Of a stretch of 64,000 bases of DNA, positions 10,526-20,202 are shown in pieces. The DNA is taken from positions 1 to 64,000 of the forward strand of contig CACKXH010000003.1 of NCBI GenBank assembly GCA_902604005.1, given 5' to 3'. The stretch's first letter is position 1. The number at the start of each line of letters is the position of its first letter. Made by a program: the position numbers and the translations under genes. The notes beneath the pieces were generated by a model that was not told the DNA's origin, did no database searches, and saw only the letters and a program-made list of their open reading frames with translations. The stretch is from an uncultured Pelagibacteraceae bacterium. Lineage in GTDB: Bacteria; Pseudomonadota; Alphaproteobacteria; Pelagibacterales; Pelagibacteraceae.

Positions 10526-11409
10526 TTTTTATCTTCTTCTCTAAGTATAGTTTTTTGAGAAACTTTGAGTCTAACCAGTATGGTATTAGCTATATATATT
10601 GAAGAATAAGTTCCAAAAATTACTCCAAAAATCATAGCTAAAGAAAAGCCTTTTAAAATTTCACCACCAAAGAAAAATATTGATAATAAGGCTAATAAAG
10701 TTGTTATAGAGGTAATTAAAGTTCTAGATAAAGTCTCATTTATAGAAATGTTCGTCAATTCAAAAATTTTGATATCAGAGTACTTTCTTAAATTTTCTCT
10801 TACTCTATCAAAAATCACAACTGTATCATTCATTGAATATCCTACAATTGTCAATACAGCAGCAATAATAGATAAATTAATTTCTAATCCCAATAATGAG
10901 AATAATCCCAAGGTAACTATAACATCGTGAAATAAAGCTAAAATTGCGCCTAGACTAAACTGCCATTCAAATCTAATCCAAATATAAATAAGCATTAAAG
11001 CCAACGCAACCGATATTGCTATTACACCTGATTTTAATAATTCTGCACTTACTTTGGGACCCACATTTTCAACTCTTCTAAAATCAAAATTATTTCCAAA
11101 AGATTTATCTAAGTGTGATTTAATTTCTTCAATAACATTTTTGTTATCATTATTTTCAAATTTAATTAGATAGTCAGTTTCATTACCAAAGTTTTTTACT
11201 GAAACATCACCGAGATTCATTTGATTTAAATTATCTCTTAACGAAGTGATATTAATTTTTGAATCATTTGATCTTAGTTCTATTAGAGTTCCACCTTTAA
11301 AATCTATCCCGAAATTTAAACCTTTAAAAATTAATAATATAAGAGATACAACAACCAGTGAAACTGAGAAAATATTAAATTTATTATAATATTTATTAAA
11401 AGCTATCAT
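10522..11409 (-). CDS. secF: protein translocase subunit SecF
   Basis: SecF forms with SecD a proton-driven membrane complex that helps SecYEG finish export. The 295-residue protein has an N-terminal membrane segment (12-30), the first periplasmic domain starting at GIDFKGGTLIEL, and five further membrane segments from about residue 130, with the D-and-R-rich TVVIFDRVRENLRK motif near 195. It directly follows secD with a 4-base overlap, and this order (yajC-secD-secF) is the standard operon. Confidence 0.97.
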   Translation of the reverse strand: MIAFNKYYNKFNIFSVSLVVVSLILLIFKGLNFGIDFKGGTLIELRSNDSKINITSLRDNLNQMNLGDVSVKNFGNETDYLIKFENNDNKNVIEEIKSHLDKSFGNNFDFRRVENVGPKVSAELLKSGVIAISVALALMLIYIWIRFEWQFSLGAILALFHDVIVTLGLFSLLGLEINLSIIAAVLTIVGYSMNDTVVIFDRVRENLRKYSDIKIFELTNISINETLSRTLITSITTLLALLSIFFFGGEILKGFSLAMIFGVIFGTYSSIYIANTILVRLKVSQKTILREEDKN

Positions 11410-12962
11410 CTAATCAATCCTTCTTTTTCCTTATTTTTTGAGACATATAAAACAGTTAATAATCTAGCTATAAAATAAACTGAAAAAAGTGTTGTGAAAA
11501 TTCCAATTCCTAGAGTTAAAGAAAAACCCTTTATTGGTCCTGACCCCATAAAAAACAAAATTATTGCAGCTAATAATGTAGTTATATTTGCATCAAGAAT
11601 AGCTGTTCTTGATTTTGTATATCCGCTATCAAAAGCTATTAAATTATTTTTTTCATTTTTGAGTTCTTCTTTAATTCTTTCAAATATTAAAACATTTGCG
11701 TCTACAGCCATACCAACTGTTAGAATTATTCCTGCAATACCAGGCAAAGTTAAAGTTGCCTCAAATATAGTTAAAATACCAACTAAAAGAAATAAATTTA
11801 TGATTAAAGCTATATTAGTAATAAGTCCAAATATTTTATATTTTATAAAAATAAATAAAATTACAAGTATAAATCCAATAACTAAAGCTATCATACCTGC
11901 ATTAATGGAGTCTTGTCCCAAATCTGGTCCAACTGTTCTTTCTTCAATAATATTTAATGGAGCAGGTAATGCTCCTGATCTTAACAATAAAGCAAGATCA
12001 GTAGCTGATTGAAAAGTAAAACCACCACTAATTTGACCTGATCCACTTGCTATAGTATCTCTAATAACCGGAGCACTTATAATTTTACCATCCAAAACTA
12101 TAGCTAATTGTTTTCCTATACCAGTAGATGTAGCTTTACCAAATCTTTTAGCACCAACTCTATCAAGGGTAAATGAAACAACAGTTTCATTGGTTTCATT
12201 ATTCATTCTCGGTTGAGCATCCAGAAGATTGTCTCCACTTAAAATTATTCTTTTACTTACTATTGCTTCTTCTGAATTATCTTCATATTTTAACTTTTCT
12301 GCACCAAAGGAGTCTTCATTATCGTTAGTAACAAATCTAAAAGTTAAATTTGCTGTTTTTCCAAGTAGAGATTTAATTCTCATAGGATCATCTAGTCCAG
12401 GTAATTCAACTAAAATCCTATCATTTCCACGTTTGAGAATATTAGGTTCATTTGTTCCTATTTCATCTATTCTTCTTCTAACAATTTCTAATGCTTGATC
12501 TTGAGATGAAGTTTTAAGTTCAACAATTCCTTGTCTCGAATAATTTACAATAAAAATATTATTTTCTTCAGTAATATCTAGTTGATGAGATTTAAATCTT
12601 TGATAATAAGGATTTATATCACTTTCTTCGTCATTAAATACATCTAGTACAGTTTGTTTATATTTTTCATCTACAGAAAAAGAAAGTTTTTGGTCTGAAA
12701 GTTTAACATTGTTAATTCTAATATTTTTTTCTTTAAAAAAATTTCTAATAGTTATTGATAAATTTTGAAGTTTTTGTTCAATTACTGGAGTATTATCAAT
12801 TTCTAACAAGAGATATGAACCACCTTGTAAATCAAGACCAAGATTTATCTTTTTGTCTAAAAATTTATTATTAAAATTAAAAATATTAGAGGATGTAAGT
12901 AAAATAAAAAATAAAGAAATTAAACAAACAAAAACTATTCTTATTTTTGAAAAGTATAACAC
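11406..12962 (-). CDS. secD: protein translocase subunit SecD
   Basis: SecD is the large partner of SecF in the export-assisting complex of the inner membrane. At 518 residues it has one N-terminal membrane segment (8-28), the LGLDLQGGSYLLLE motif, a large periplasmic region to about residue 345, and five membrane segments with GMAVDANVLIFERIKEE in the fourth region, the expected proton-path area. It sits 16 bases after yajC and overlaps secF by 4 bases. Confidence 0.97.
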   Translation of the reverse strand: MLYFSKIRIVFVCLISLFFILLTSSNIFNFNNKFLDKKINLGLDLQGGSYLLLEIDNTPVIEQKLQNLSITIRNFFKEKNIRINNVKLSDQKLSFSVDEKYKQTVLDVFNDEESDINPYYQRFKSHQLDITEENNIFIVNYSRQGIVELKTSSQDQALEIVRRRIDEIGTNEPNILKRGNDRILVELPGLDDPMRIKSLLGKTANLTFRFVTNDNEDSFGAEKLKYEDNSEEAIVSKRIILSGDNLLDAQPRMNNETNETVVSFTLDRVGAKRFGKATSTGIGKQLAIVLDGKIISAPVIRDTIASGSGQISGGFTFQSATDLALLLRSGALPAPLNIIEERTVGPDLGQDSINAGMIALVIGFILVILFIFIKYKIFGLITNIALIINLFLLVGILTIFEATLTLPGIAGIILTVGMAVDANVLIFERIKEELKNEKNNLIAFDSGYTKSRTAILDANITTLLAAIILFFMGSGPIKGFSLTLGIGIFTTLFSVYFIARLLTVLYVSKNKEKEGLIR

Positions 12963-12978
12963 TTTATTATAGCGAAAT

Positions 12979-13266
12979 TTATTTCTTAACTTCTTGAGAA
13001 CTCATTAAACTTTGAACGCCTGTACCTCTTACAACCTCAACAGTAACATTTTCAGCAATTTCTACTTCTACCTTGTCATTATCGACAACTCTAGTAATAG
13101 TTCCTGTAATACCTCCTGAGGTCACAATTTTATCTCCCTTTTTTAAACTCTCAACCATTGCCTTATGTTCTTTAACTTTTTTTTGTTGAGGTCTTATTAA
13201 GAAAAAATAAAAAATAACAAAAATTAGTATTAGTGGTATAAATTGACCTATCCCTGAACTTTCCAT
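12979..13266 (-). CDS. yajC: Sec translocon accessory protein YajC
   Basis: A 95-residue single-pass membrane protein of the YajC family, part of the SecDF-YajC complex. The membrane segment is at about residues 10-24 and is followed at once by the diagnostic FFLIRPQQKKVKEHK. The C-terminal half contains KGDKIVTSGGITGTI. It is the first gene of yajC-secD-secF, and 54 bases separate it from serS upstream. Confidence 0.95.
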   Translation of the reverse strand: MESSGIGQFIPLILIFVIFYFFLIRPQQKKVKEHKAMVESLKKGDKIVTSGGITGTITRVVDNDKVEVEIAENVTVEVVRGTGVQSLMSSQEVKK

Positions 13267-13320
13267 AAAACTCCTTAATTAAAAATGAATATTTATACTA
13301 TCTATTGGATTAAAACAACT

Positions 13321-14580
13321 TTAATTCATTGAAATTTTTTCCAAATTATTCATATAGGGTCTAAGTATTTTTGGAATGGTTATTGAACCATCTTTTTCTT
13401 GATAATTTTCTAAAATAGCAATAAGTGTCCGACCCACTGCTAAACCACTTCCATTTAGGGTACCCACATAAAGAGTTTCATTTTTATTATTTTTATATCT
13501 TGCTTTCATTCTTATAGCTTGAAATGTAGAACATGATGAACAAGAGGAAATTTCTCTATATTTGTTTTCTGAAGGTAACCACACTTCAATATCATAAGTT
13601 TTTTCAGCGCTAAATCCCATATCACCACTACACAAAATCATTTTTCTATATGGTAATTTTAAGAGATCTAAAATACCTGTTGCGCAATTAGTCATTCTTT
13701 CAAGTTCTTCTAAACATTTGTCTTGCTCTACAATACTGACCATTTCAACTTTATAAAATTGATGTTGTCTGATCATACCTTTTGTATCTTTTCCATAACT
13801 GCCAGCTTCTTTTCTAAAACAAGGTGTTGAAGCAACAAATCTCATAGGTAAAGATTTTAGATCTATAATCTTCTCTTTAACAATATTAGTTAAAATTACT
13901 TCAGCCGTTGGTATCAAAAACTTTCTATCTGTGTTCTCTTCTAATTTTACTTCAAATTGATCATTTTCAAATTTTGGTAATTGTCCTGTTCCAAACATTG
14001 TATTTTCAGAAGCTAACAATGGTGGTGAAATTTCTTTATAACTATTCTGCAATATATGTGTATCTAACATAAAATTAGAAAGCGCTCTTTCTAACAAAGC
14101 TAATTTGTCTTTTACAAAAACAAATCTTGATCCAGTAGTTTTTGTTGCTAAATCAAAATCCAACATTTTAAGATTTTCTCCTATCTCATAATGAGATTTA
14201 GGTTTAAAATCAAACTCAGGAATTTTGCCAAATTTTTCAATTTCAACATTATCATTTTCATCCTTTCCAAAAGGAACGTCCTGATGAGGTATATTTGGAA
14301 TATTAGATAAAATTTTTTCTAAATCATGTTTGACAGATTTGTGCTCTTCGGCAATTTTTTCTAATGATAGAGAAATTTCTTTTGATTTTTTAAATAAAGA
14401 TTTATCTTTAGATTTGGAAATATCTTTTTTTTCTTTTTCTAAAGTTTCTTTTTTCTGAATAAATTCTCTATTTTTTATATCTAAATTTTTAAGTTTATCA
14501 AAATCTAGATCGATAGATCTTTTTTCGAGGGCTTTTTTAAAAGCATCAAAATTTTTTCTAATTTCTTTTAAATTATGCAT
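13321..14580 (-). CDS. serS: seryl-tRNA synthetase
   Basis: SerRS charges tRNA-Ser. The 419-residue protein has the long N-terminal coiled-coil arm (about 25-105, rich in Lys/Glu) that grips the tRNA long variable arm, then a class II catalytic core with motif 2 CFRKEAGSYG near 255 and motif 3 GRTLIAILENYQ near 385. The start ATG overlaps the end of tatC by 8 bases. Its place between tatC and yajC is as expected for Alphaproteobacteria. Confidence 0.97.
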   Translation of the reverse strand: MHNLKEIRKNFDAFKKALEKRSIDLDFDKLKNLDIKNREFIQKKETLEKEKKDISKSKDKSLFKKSKEISLSLEKIAEEHKSVKHDLEKILSNIPNIPHQDVPFGKDENDNVEIEKFGKIPEFDFKPKSHYEIGENLKMLDFDLATKTTGSRFVFVKDKLALLERALSNFMLDTHILQNSYKEISPPLLASENTMFGTGQLPKFENDQFEVKLEENTDRKFLIPTAEVILTNIVKEKIIDLKSLPMRFVASTPCFRKEAGSYGKDTKGMIRQHQFYKVEMVSIVEQDKCLEELERMTNCATGILDLLKLPYRKMILCSGDMGFSAEKTYDIEVWLPSENKYREISSCSSCSTFQAIRMKARYKNNKNETLYVGTLNGSGLAVGRTLIAILENYQEKDGSITIPKILRPYMNNLEKISMN

Positions 14581-15343
14581 CAGAATCTTTTAAATTTTTA
14601 TTTTCTATAAATTTTACTGAAAATATTGATAATTCATATAAAATTAATAGAGGGATAGCTAAACCAATTTGTGTGATTGGATCTGGTGGAGTTAAGATTG
14701 CTGCGGTTGCAAATATAATTACAACAACATATTTTCTTCTTTTTTTTAAAAAATCAGAATCAACGACTCCCACTCTTGCCAGCAAACTTAAAACTACAGG
14801 TAACTGAAAACTTATTCCGAATGCAAAAATAAGTTTCATAACTAAAGATAAGTATTCATTTACTTTAGCTTCTAATTGAATAGGTAAGTTTGTGGATAAA
14901 CCTGAACTTTCAAAAGATAAAAAAAACTTTATGGCTAACGGCATTATTAGATAATAGACTAACATCCCACCTAAAAAAAATAATATAGGTGTTAAAATCA
15001 AATAGGGTAAAATTGCAATTTTTTCATGTTTATAAAGACCAGGTGCAATAAATTTCCATATTTGCATTAAAATAAATGGGCATGTAACAAAAAAAGCAGT
15101 AAAAAAAGACACTTTTAAATATGTTAAAAATGTTTCTTGAAGAGCTGTAAAAATTAATCTTCTTTCTATTCCGTCATCTTTTACAGCTTGAGCAAATGGA
15201 TCAACTAAAAAACCATATAAATGTTCAGCAAAAAAATAACAAGCTATAAAGAAAATTATCAAAAATATAAAACTATGAATTAATCTTTTTCTTAATTCTG
15301 CTAAATGACTAATGAAGCCACCTTCTTTTTCATCATGAATCAT
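14573..15343 (-). CDS. tatC: Sec-independent translocase TatC
   Basis: TatC is the receptor that recognises twin-arginine signal peptides. The 256-residue protein starts with the typical HLAELRKRL amphipathic stretch and has six membrane segments, with FIAPGLYKHEK after segment two and PDPITQ near 225. It overlaps tatB by 11 bases and serS by 8, so the tat genes and serS are probably co-transcribed. Confidence 0.97.
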   Translation of the reverse strand: MIHDEKEGGFISHLAELRKRLIHSFIFLIIFFIACYFFAEHLYGFLVDPFAQAVKDDGIERRLIFTALQETFLTYLKVSFFTAFFVTCPFILMQIWKFIAPGLYKHEKIAILPYLILTPILFFLGGMLVYYLIMPLAIKFFLSFESSGLSTNLPIQLEAKVNEYLSLVMKLIFAFGISFQLPVVLSLLARVGVVDSDFLKKRRKYVVVIIFATAAILTPPDPITQIGLAIPLLILYELSIFSVKFIENKNLKDSDA

Positions 15344-15545
15344 CTTTTTTATCTTCTTTTTTTTCTATACGATTATCTTCAATATCGATATTTGAAACTT
15401 CATTTTGTACATTGTTAATGTATTTTTTGGCAGTGCCGATCCATGAGCCAACCTTTTTTAACATTATAGGAAAGTCCTTTGGTCCGAGTACCACAATAGC
15501 TATTGCTACTACGATTAAAATCTCAAACCAACCAATAGTAGGCAT
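15333..15545 (-). CDS. tatB: Sec-independent translocase TatB, short form
   Basis: TatB works with TatC in recognising Tat substrates. The 70-residue protein starts MPTIGWFEILIVVAIAIVVLGPKD, with the GWFE and LGPK hallmarks, a single membrane segment and an amphipathic helix, and ends in a charged tail. Most TatB proteins exceed 120 residues, so the C-terminal extension is heavily reduced. Its order between tatA (5 bases upstream) and tatC (overlapping) supports TatB rather than a second TatA. Confidence 0.87.
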   Translation of the reverse strand: MPTIGWFEILIVVAIAIVVLGPKDFPIMLKKVGSWIGTAKKYINNVQNEVSNIDIEDNRIEKKEDKKDDS

Positions 15546-15550
15546 GTGAT

Positions 15551-15751
15551 TTATTCTTTGTTATTTGAGTCTTGATTTTCGTCGGAAATATTTTTAGGTT
15601 CTGTATCATCAGTTGAATCTGATGCCATACCCTTTTTAAAGCTTTTAATTCCTTTTGCAACATCACCCATTAAACTTGATATCTTCCCTCTACCAAATAA
15701 TAACACAACGAGTATTACAACAATTGCTATTTGCCAAATTCCTATGCTCAT
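15551..15751 (-). CDS. tatA: Sec-independent translocase TatA
   Basis: TatA oligomers form the passage for folded Tat substrates. The 66-residue protein starts [24 protein letters not shown], a membrane helix followed by the FGRGK hinge and an amphipathic helix ([18 protein letters not shown]), then an acidic tail. It is first of tatA-tatB-tatC, 66 bases after scpB. Confidence 0.95.
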   Translation of the reverse strand: MSIGIWQIAIVVILVVLLFGRGKISSLMGDVAKGIKSFKKGMASDSTDDTEPKNISDENQDSNNKE

Positions 15752-15817
15752 ACAAAGCTTATAACCTTTTTATCAATAATTTAAAAGTACCTTTTTTTTA
15801 TTGGTTGAAGTTATGAT

Positions 15818-16519
15818 TTATTTATTTTCTTCTGAATCTAGAGTGCTACTCAACATTTCATCGATATTTGAGTAAATGTCCTCTTTTTTATCATCTTGTT
15901 TTTCTTTATAGAATTTTCCAGTTCCAAAAATTGCATTATCAATATTAGTACTATCTATAAGTCCTGCAGCTCCTAGCTCATCTACTGTAGGTAAATCAGA
16001 TAATTTTTGAAGATTAAAATGGCTTAAGAAATCGTCAGTAGTTATATATTGAATGGGTTTGCCTGGAACATTTTTTCTTCCTCCTGGCTTTACCCAATTA
16101 AGCTCCATTAATATTTCAAGTGTATTAGTTCCAAAGGCAACACCTCTTATTTCCTCAATCTCTGCTCTTGTTACTGGTTGATGATAAACTATAATTGCTA
16201 ATGTTTCTATTGCTGCTCTAGATAATTTTTTTTCAACAGTTTTTTCTTGTGACATTAAGTTTGATAAGTTTGTCGAAGTTCTAAAAGACCATTTTTTTGA
16301 AATACAAACTAAATTAATACCCCTATCTGAGTACTCTGATTGTAATTTTAATAAAACTTTTTCAACATCAATTTTTTTTGAAATCTTATTTTCAATGGTT
16401 TGAATATCTAAAGGTTCAGCTGCAGCAAAAACTATTGCTTCAATTTCTTTTTCTATTTGAGATAACTTAGTAGGAAAATTTATTACATTATCTTTTTTTT
16501 TTATTTTTTTTTTAATCAT
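15818..16519 (-). CDS. scpB: segregation and condensation protein B
   Basis: ScpB binds ScpA and SMC in the condensin complex that organises and segregates the chromosome. The 233-residue protein carries two winged-helix domains (about 20-100 and 100-185), with the typical RAAIETLAIIVYHQPVTRAEIE stretch near 98-120 (only part of it diagnostic) and GKPIQYITTDDFL. The C-terminal tail is acidic and probably disordered. It overlaps scpA by 4 bases. Confidence 0.93.
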   Translation of the reverse strand: MIKKKIKKKDNVINFPTKLSQIEKEIEAIVFAAAEPLDIQTIENKISKKIDVEKVLLKLQSEYSDRGINLVCISKKWSFRTSTNLSNLMSQEKTVEKKLSRAAIETLAIIVYHQPVTRAEIEEIRGVAFGTNTLEILMELNWVKPGGRKNVPGKPIQYITTDDFLSHFNLQKLSDLPTVDELGAAGLIDSTNIDNAIFGTGKFYKEKQDDKKEDIYSNIDEMLSSTLDSEENK

Positions 16520-17256
16520 TTATTTTCTCTAATGTAAATATCGTCAAAAAGTTCTTCTTGTTTCATTTTTAAACTACCTTCTTTTACAAGTTCTAATGAA
16601 CCAGCAAATATACCTGCTTTACCTGTTTTTTTGTATTTTGCTGCTTTTTTAAAATTACTAGGTATTAAATCATCTAACTTTTTCCAATCCATTAATTTAC
16701 CAAAAAAATCTTTTATAGTTTTTATTCCTTCTTCAGTTGTAAAAACTGGTAATTTTGGAATATTTACTCTTTGAAAATCTTTAGTCATAATTATTGAAGA
16801 ATATGTTTTTAATAATTCAAATAAATTTACTTTATATTCACTATTATAAATTGGTCTAATTCCTGATTTACTTCCTCTAAATCTAATTTCTCTTCCGATT
16901 CTTTTTCTTTTAAGCATTTGTTCAGATAATAATCGAATTAACTCTAACTTTTTTAACTGCAATTTTAATCTATCAGCTACTTCTTGAACTTTGAATTCTT
17001 CTTCAGGATCTCCAGGTAGTAATAGTTTAGATTTAAGATAGGCTAACCATGTAGCCATTAATAAATATTCTGAAGCAATTTCTAAATTTAACTTTTTGTT
17101 TTTTGTAATAAAATCATGAAACTGATCAGCTAATTTTGTAATTGATATATCTTCTAAATTAACTTTTTGGGCTTTTGCTAGATCTAACAAAACATCCAAT
17201 GAGCCATTATAATTTTCTACGTCCACTTTAAACAGTGCAGAATCTTTTTCTATCAT
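16516..17256 (-). CDS. scpA: segregation and condensation protein A
   Basis: ScpA is the kleisin subunit bridging SMC heads. The 246-residue protein shows the family start FKVDVENYNGSLDVLLDLAK and the hydrophobic segment ASEYLLMATWLAYLKSKLLL near residues 63-82. It overlaps scpB and follows nagZ by 9 bases, in the conserved alphaproteobacterial order. Confidence 0.93.
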   Translation of the reverse strand: MIEKDSALFKVDVENYNGSLDVLLDLAKAQKVNLEDISITKLADQFHDFITKNKKLNLEIASEYLLMATWLAYLKSKLLLPGDPEEEFKVQEVADRLKLQLKKLELIRLLSEQMLKRKRIGREIRFRGSKSGIRPIYNSEYKVNLFELLKTYSSIIMTKDFQRVNIPKLPVFTTEEGIKTIKDFFGKLMDWKKLDDLIPSNFKKAAKYKKTGKAGIFAGSLELVKEGSLKMKQEELFDDIYIRENK

Positions 17257-17265
17257 GGGATAATA

Positions 17266-18213
17266 TTAGCTTAAAATTTTGTAAAATTGTGATGTTTTTT
17301 TCAATATAAATTTATTAATAATTGGAGAGTTTTTTCCAACAATTTTCATTTCATTAAAATTTCCATTACAATGTAAGGCTATGTTGCAACCTGCTTTAAA
17401 CGTTTTAATTGTATTTTCTTTAAGTGTACCTTTCAAGCTTTTCATAGATAAATCATCAGAAATTAATATGTTTTTATAACCTATTTTATTTCTAATTAGT
17501 TTGATTAATTTTTTAGAATGAGTAACGGTATTAACTTCATCAATTCTATTAAAAATAATATGACCTGTCATAGCAAAAAAAGTTTTTTTATTTTTAAAAG
17601 CAATAAAATCATTTTTTAATAAGTAACTTTCTTTTTTGTTAATTGTTGGTGTAAAATAATGACTATCTACTTTTGCTCTTCCATGACCAGGAATATGCTT
17701 AATTACAGTGCCAATTCCATTCTTATGAAAATAATGAATACAATAATCTCCTATTTTTGATACAATTTTAGGATCTTTTGAAAATGATCTATCTCCAATA
17801 ATTTTAGATGATCCTTTAACTCTAAGATCTAAAACTGGTGCAGTATTTATATTTGCTCCTATCAATTTCATTAAGTATGAGGTTTTGTCTATAAATAATT
17901 TATAAAAAAATTTAAATTCTTTATAATTCTGCATATATTTAGAACCAAAAAACTCTGAAGTGAGATTGTCAAAAGAAATTATTTTTTTCAATCTATTTAC
18001 TCTACCACCCTCTTGATCAATCAAAATAGGATATTTCATATCATTAAAAATTCTTCTAATTGAAAAAGTTAAATTAGATGTTTGTTTAATATTTTTAATA
18101 TTTCTACTAAATAAAATTATACCCCAAGGTTTATATTTCATTATAAATTTTTTCTCTTGTAATGATAGTTTTGTCGATTTGATGCCAATAATAAATGATC
18201 TGCGATTATTCAT
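17266..18213 (-). CDS. nagZ: beta-N-acetylhexosaminidase, NagZ type
   Basis: A family 3 glycoside hydrolase that removes N-acetylglucosamine from muropeptides in wall recycling in the cytosol. The 315-residue protein has DQEGGRVNRL near 83, the catalytic loop KHIPGHGRAKVDSH near 168-181 with the acid/base His, and the nucleophile Asp in ISDDLSM near 253. No signal peptide is seen. It overlaps the small upstream gene by 8 bases and is 9 bases before scpA. Confidence 0.92.
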   Translation of the reverse strand: MNNRRSFIIGIKSTKLSLQEKKFIMKYKPWGIILFSRNIKNIKQTSNLTFSIRRIFNDMKYPILIDQEGGRVNRLKKIISFDNLTSEFFGSKYMQNYKEFKFFYKLFIDKTSYLMKLIGANINTAPVLDLRVKGSSKIIGDRSFSKDPKIVSKIGDYCIHYFHKNGIGTVIKHIPGHGRAKVDSHYFTPTINKKESYLLKNDFIAFKNKKTFFAMTGHIIFNRIDEVNTVTHSKKLIKLIRNKIGYKNILISDDLSMKSLKGTLKENTIKTFKAGCNIALHCNGNFNEMKIVGKNSPIINKFILKKTSQFYKILS

Positions 18214-18469
18214 TTGTCTCTAATAATTTCCAAAAATTAAATTTTTTCTTTTTTTTATTATTTAATTGTTCCACGTATTCAATAATATTTTTAGTATCAT
18301 CTTCTAAAACAGGTAAATTTTTTGCATACGTACTGATTTTTTTGTCAATTGTATTTAAAGATCTATACGAATTCTTTTTGTTAGTATCTGAAAAATAATA
18401 TCTTACTGTTAAAAACAAAAATAAACAAATAATGAATATGAATATTAAATATTTTATTTCTCTTAACAT
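18206..18469 (-). CDS. small single-pass membrane protein at the SPOR-protein position
   Basis: An 87-residue protein with one strong membrane segment at about residues 6-26 and a charged, lysine-rich remainder. I recognise no domain. In many Alphaproteobacteria the slot between argS and nagZ is taken by a longer membrane protein with a C-terminal SPOR domain that binds denuded septal peptidoglycan. Here the membrane anchor is present but no SPOR-sized domain follows, so this may be a pared-down relic or an unrelated replacement. It abuts argS at one base and overlaps nagZ, so it is clearly in the operon. Confidence 0.7.
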   Translation of the reverse strand: MLREIKYLIFIFIICLFLFLTVRYYFSDTNKKNSYRSLNTIDKKISTYAKNLPVLEDDTKNIIEYVEQLNNKKKKKFNFWKLLETNE

Positions 18470-20202
18470 TACATTTTCTCAGGTACTGAAACACCCACAA
18501 TATTCATTCCAGATTTGACTACATCTGAAATTACCTTCAAAAAAATTAATTTTTCATCAGTAATTTTTTTTTCATCATTAATAAATCTTTTTTGAGGATT
18601 ATCTTTTCCTAGGTTCCAATATGAATGAAATAAAGATGCTAGCTCATATAAATACGTTGGTATTCTGTGTGGTTCTAATTTTTTACTGGCTGAGTCGATA
18701 CACTTAGGCCATTCAGATATTTTCTTTAAAATACTAATTTCATCATCAGAATATTTAAAGTCTTGCTTTTTAATCTTAATTTCAGATTTTAAATCTATCC
18801 CAAGATGTCTAAAAACAGAGGCAATTCTTGCATAACTATATTGTACATAGTACAGGGGATTATCTTTAGATTTTTCAATGACATTATCAAAATCAAAATC
18901 AAGTTCAACATCACTACTTCTGTTTAGCATAATGAATCTTGTCGCGTCTTTTCCTACTTCGTTAATTAAATCATCTACGGTTATATAATCCCCTTTTCTT
19001 TTAGACATCTTAAAAGGTTTTTTATCTTTAATTAGTTTGACTAGCTGACTGACCTTACAGATCAACTTGTCTTTTGAATTTGATAACGCTTCAACTGAAG
19101 ATGAAATTCTTTTAATGTATCCTGCATGGTCTGCTCCTAAAATATTAATTAAATGATCAAATTTTCTATCTAATTTATTTTTATGATAAGCGACATCACT
19201 GGCAAAATAAGTCCATGTGCCATCTGATTTTTGTAAAACTCTATCCTTATCGTCACCAAAATCTGTAGATTTAAAAAGCAACTGTTCTTTTTCTACCCAT
19301 TTATTATTATCACCACCAGCTGGAGCTTGAATTTTTCCTTTATAAACAAATTTATTTTTTTCAAAAAAATCAATAACTTTTTCAACTTCTAGATTGGTAA
19401 CTAATTTTTTTTCACTAACAAAATTATCATGATTAATACCCAAGCTATTAAGGTTTTTTTTAATTAATTTAAGAGCTTCTTCTATTGATAAAGCAGTTAA
19501 TTGAACAGATATTTTATTAAAATCATTATAGCTTATATTATTGTTTGTATTAATTATGTTTTTAGCAAAATCAATTAGATAATCTCCAGGATATAAATCT
19601 TCATTATCATAAGGAAATGGTTCATTAAAAGTAATTTCTCTTATCCTAAAAAAAACTGATTTTGTAAAATTTACAATTTGATTACCATAATCATTAACAT
19701 AATATTCTTTTGTAACTTTATGTTTATTAAATAATAATATATTAGCAATTACATCACCTAAAATTGCTCCTCTAGAATGACCTACATGTAAGGGTCCAGT
19801 AGGATTTGCAGAAACAAATTCAACTAAATAATTTTTCTTTTTTTCTTTTGTGTTAATTCCAAATGTTTTAGAATTTTTGTTAACTTCTTTAATAAAGTTT
19901 GTCCAAAAAACTGATTTAAACTTAATGTTAATAAATCCTGGCTTAACTATTGTTATATTTTCAATTAGTTCATCACTTTGTTTTATAGCTTCAGCTATTA
20001 TATCTGCTACATCAGAGGGGGGTTTTTGGTTAGCTTTTGATAATACCATTGCAACATTTGTTGAAATATCACTATTAAACTTGGAAGGTGGGATTTCAGC
20101 AGTAATTCCATCTAATTTTTCAGGTAATACTAATTTATTATTTTTAGAAAGATCTAGTATAATTTTCTCAATCTTGTCTAAATATTGATCGAATATATTC
20201 AT
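18469..20202 (-). CDS. argS: arginyl-tRNA synthetase
   Basis: ArgRS charges tRNA-Arg. The 577-residue class I enzyme has the N-terminal additional domain (1-110), the HIGH-type motif as HVGH within NPTGPLHVGHSRGA near 133-146, and a KMSKS-type motif KMSKRKGD near 395. The C-terminal DALR helical domain begins around residue 455 (YVQYSYARIASV). It overlaps dgt by 4 bases and the small membrane protein by one. Confidence 0.97.
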   Translation of the reverse strand: MNIFDQYLDKIEKIILDLSKNNKLVLPEKLDGITAEIPPSKFNSDISTNVAMVLSKANQKPPSDVADIIAEAIKQSDELIENITIVKPGFINIKFKSVFWTNFIKEVNKNSKTFGINTKEKKKNYLVEFVSANPTGPLHVGHSRGAILGDVIANILLFNKHKVTKEYYVNDYGNQIVNFTKSVFFRIREITFNEPFPYDNEDLYPGDYLIDFAKNIINTNNNISYNDFNKISVQLTALSIEEALKLIKKNLNSLGINHDNFVSEKKLVTNLEVEKVIDFFEKNKFVYKGKIQAPAGGDNNKWVEKEQLLFKSTDFGDDKDRVLQKSDGTWTYFASDVAYHKNKLDRKFDHLINILGADHAGYIKRISSSVEALSNSKDKLICKVSQLVKLIKDKKPFKMSKRKGDYITVDDLINEVGKDATRFIMLNRSSDVELDFDFDNVIEKSKDNPLYYVQYSYARIASVFRHLGIDLKSEIKIKKQDFKYSDDEISILKKISEWPKCIDSASKKLEPHRIPTYLYELASLFHSYWNLGKDNPQKRFINDEKKITDEKLIFLKVISDVVKSGMNIVGVSVPEKM

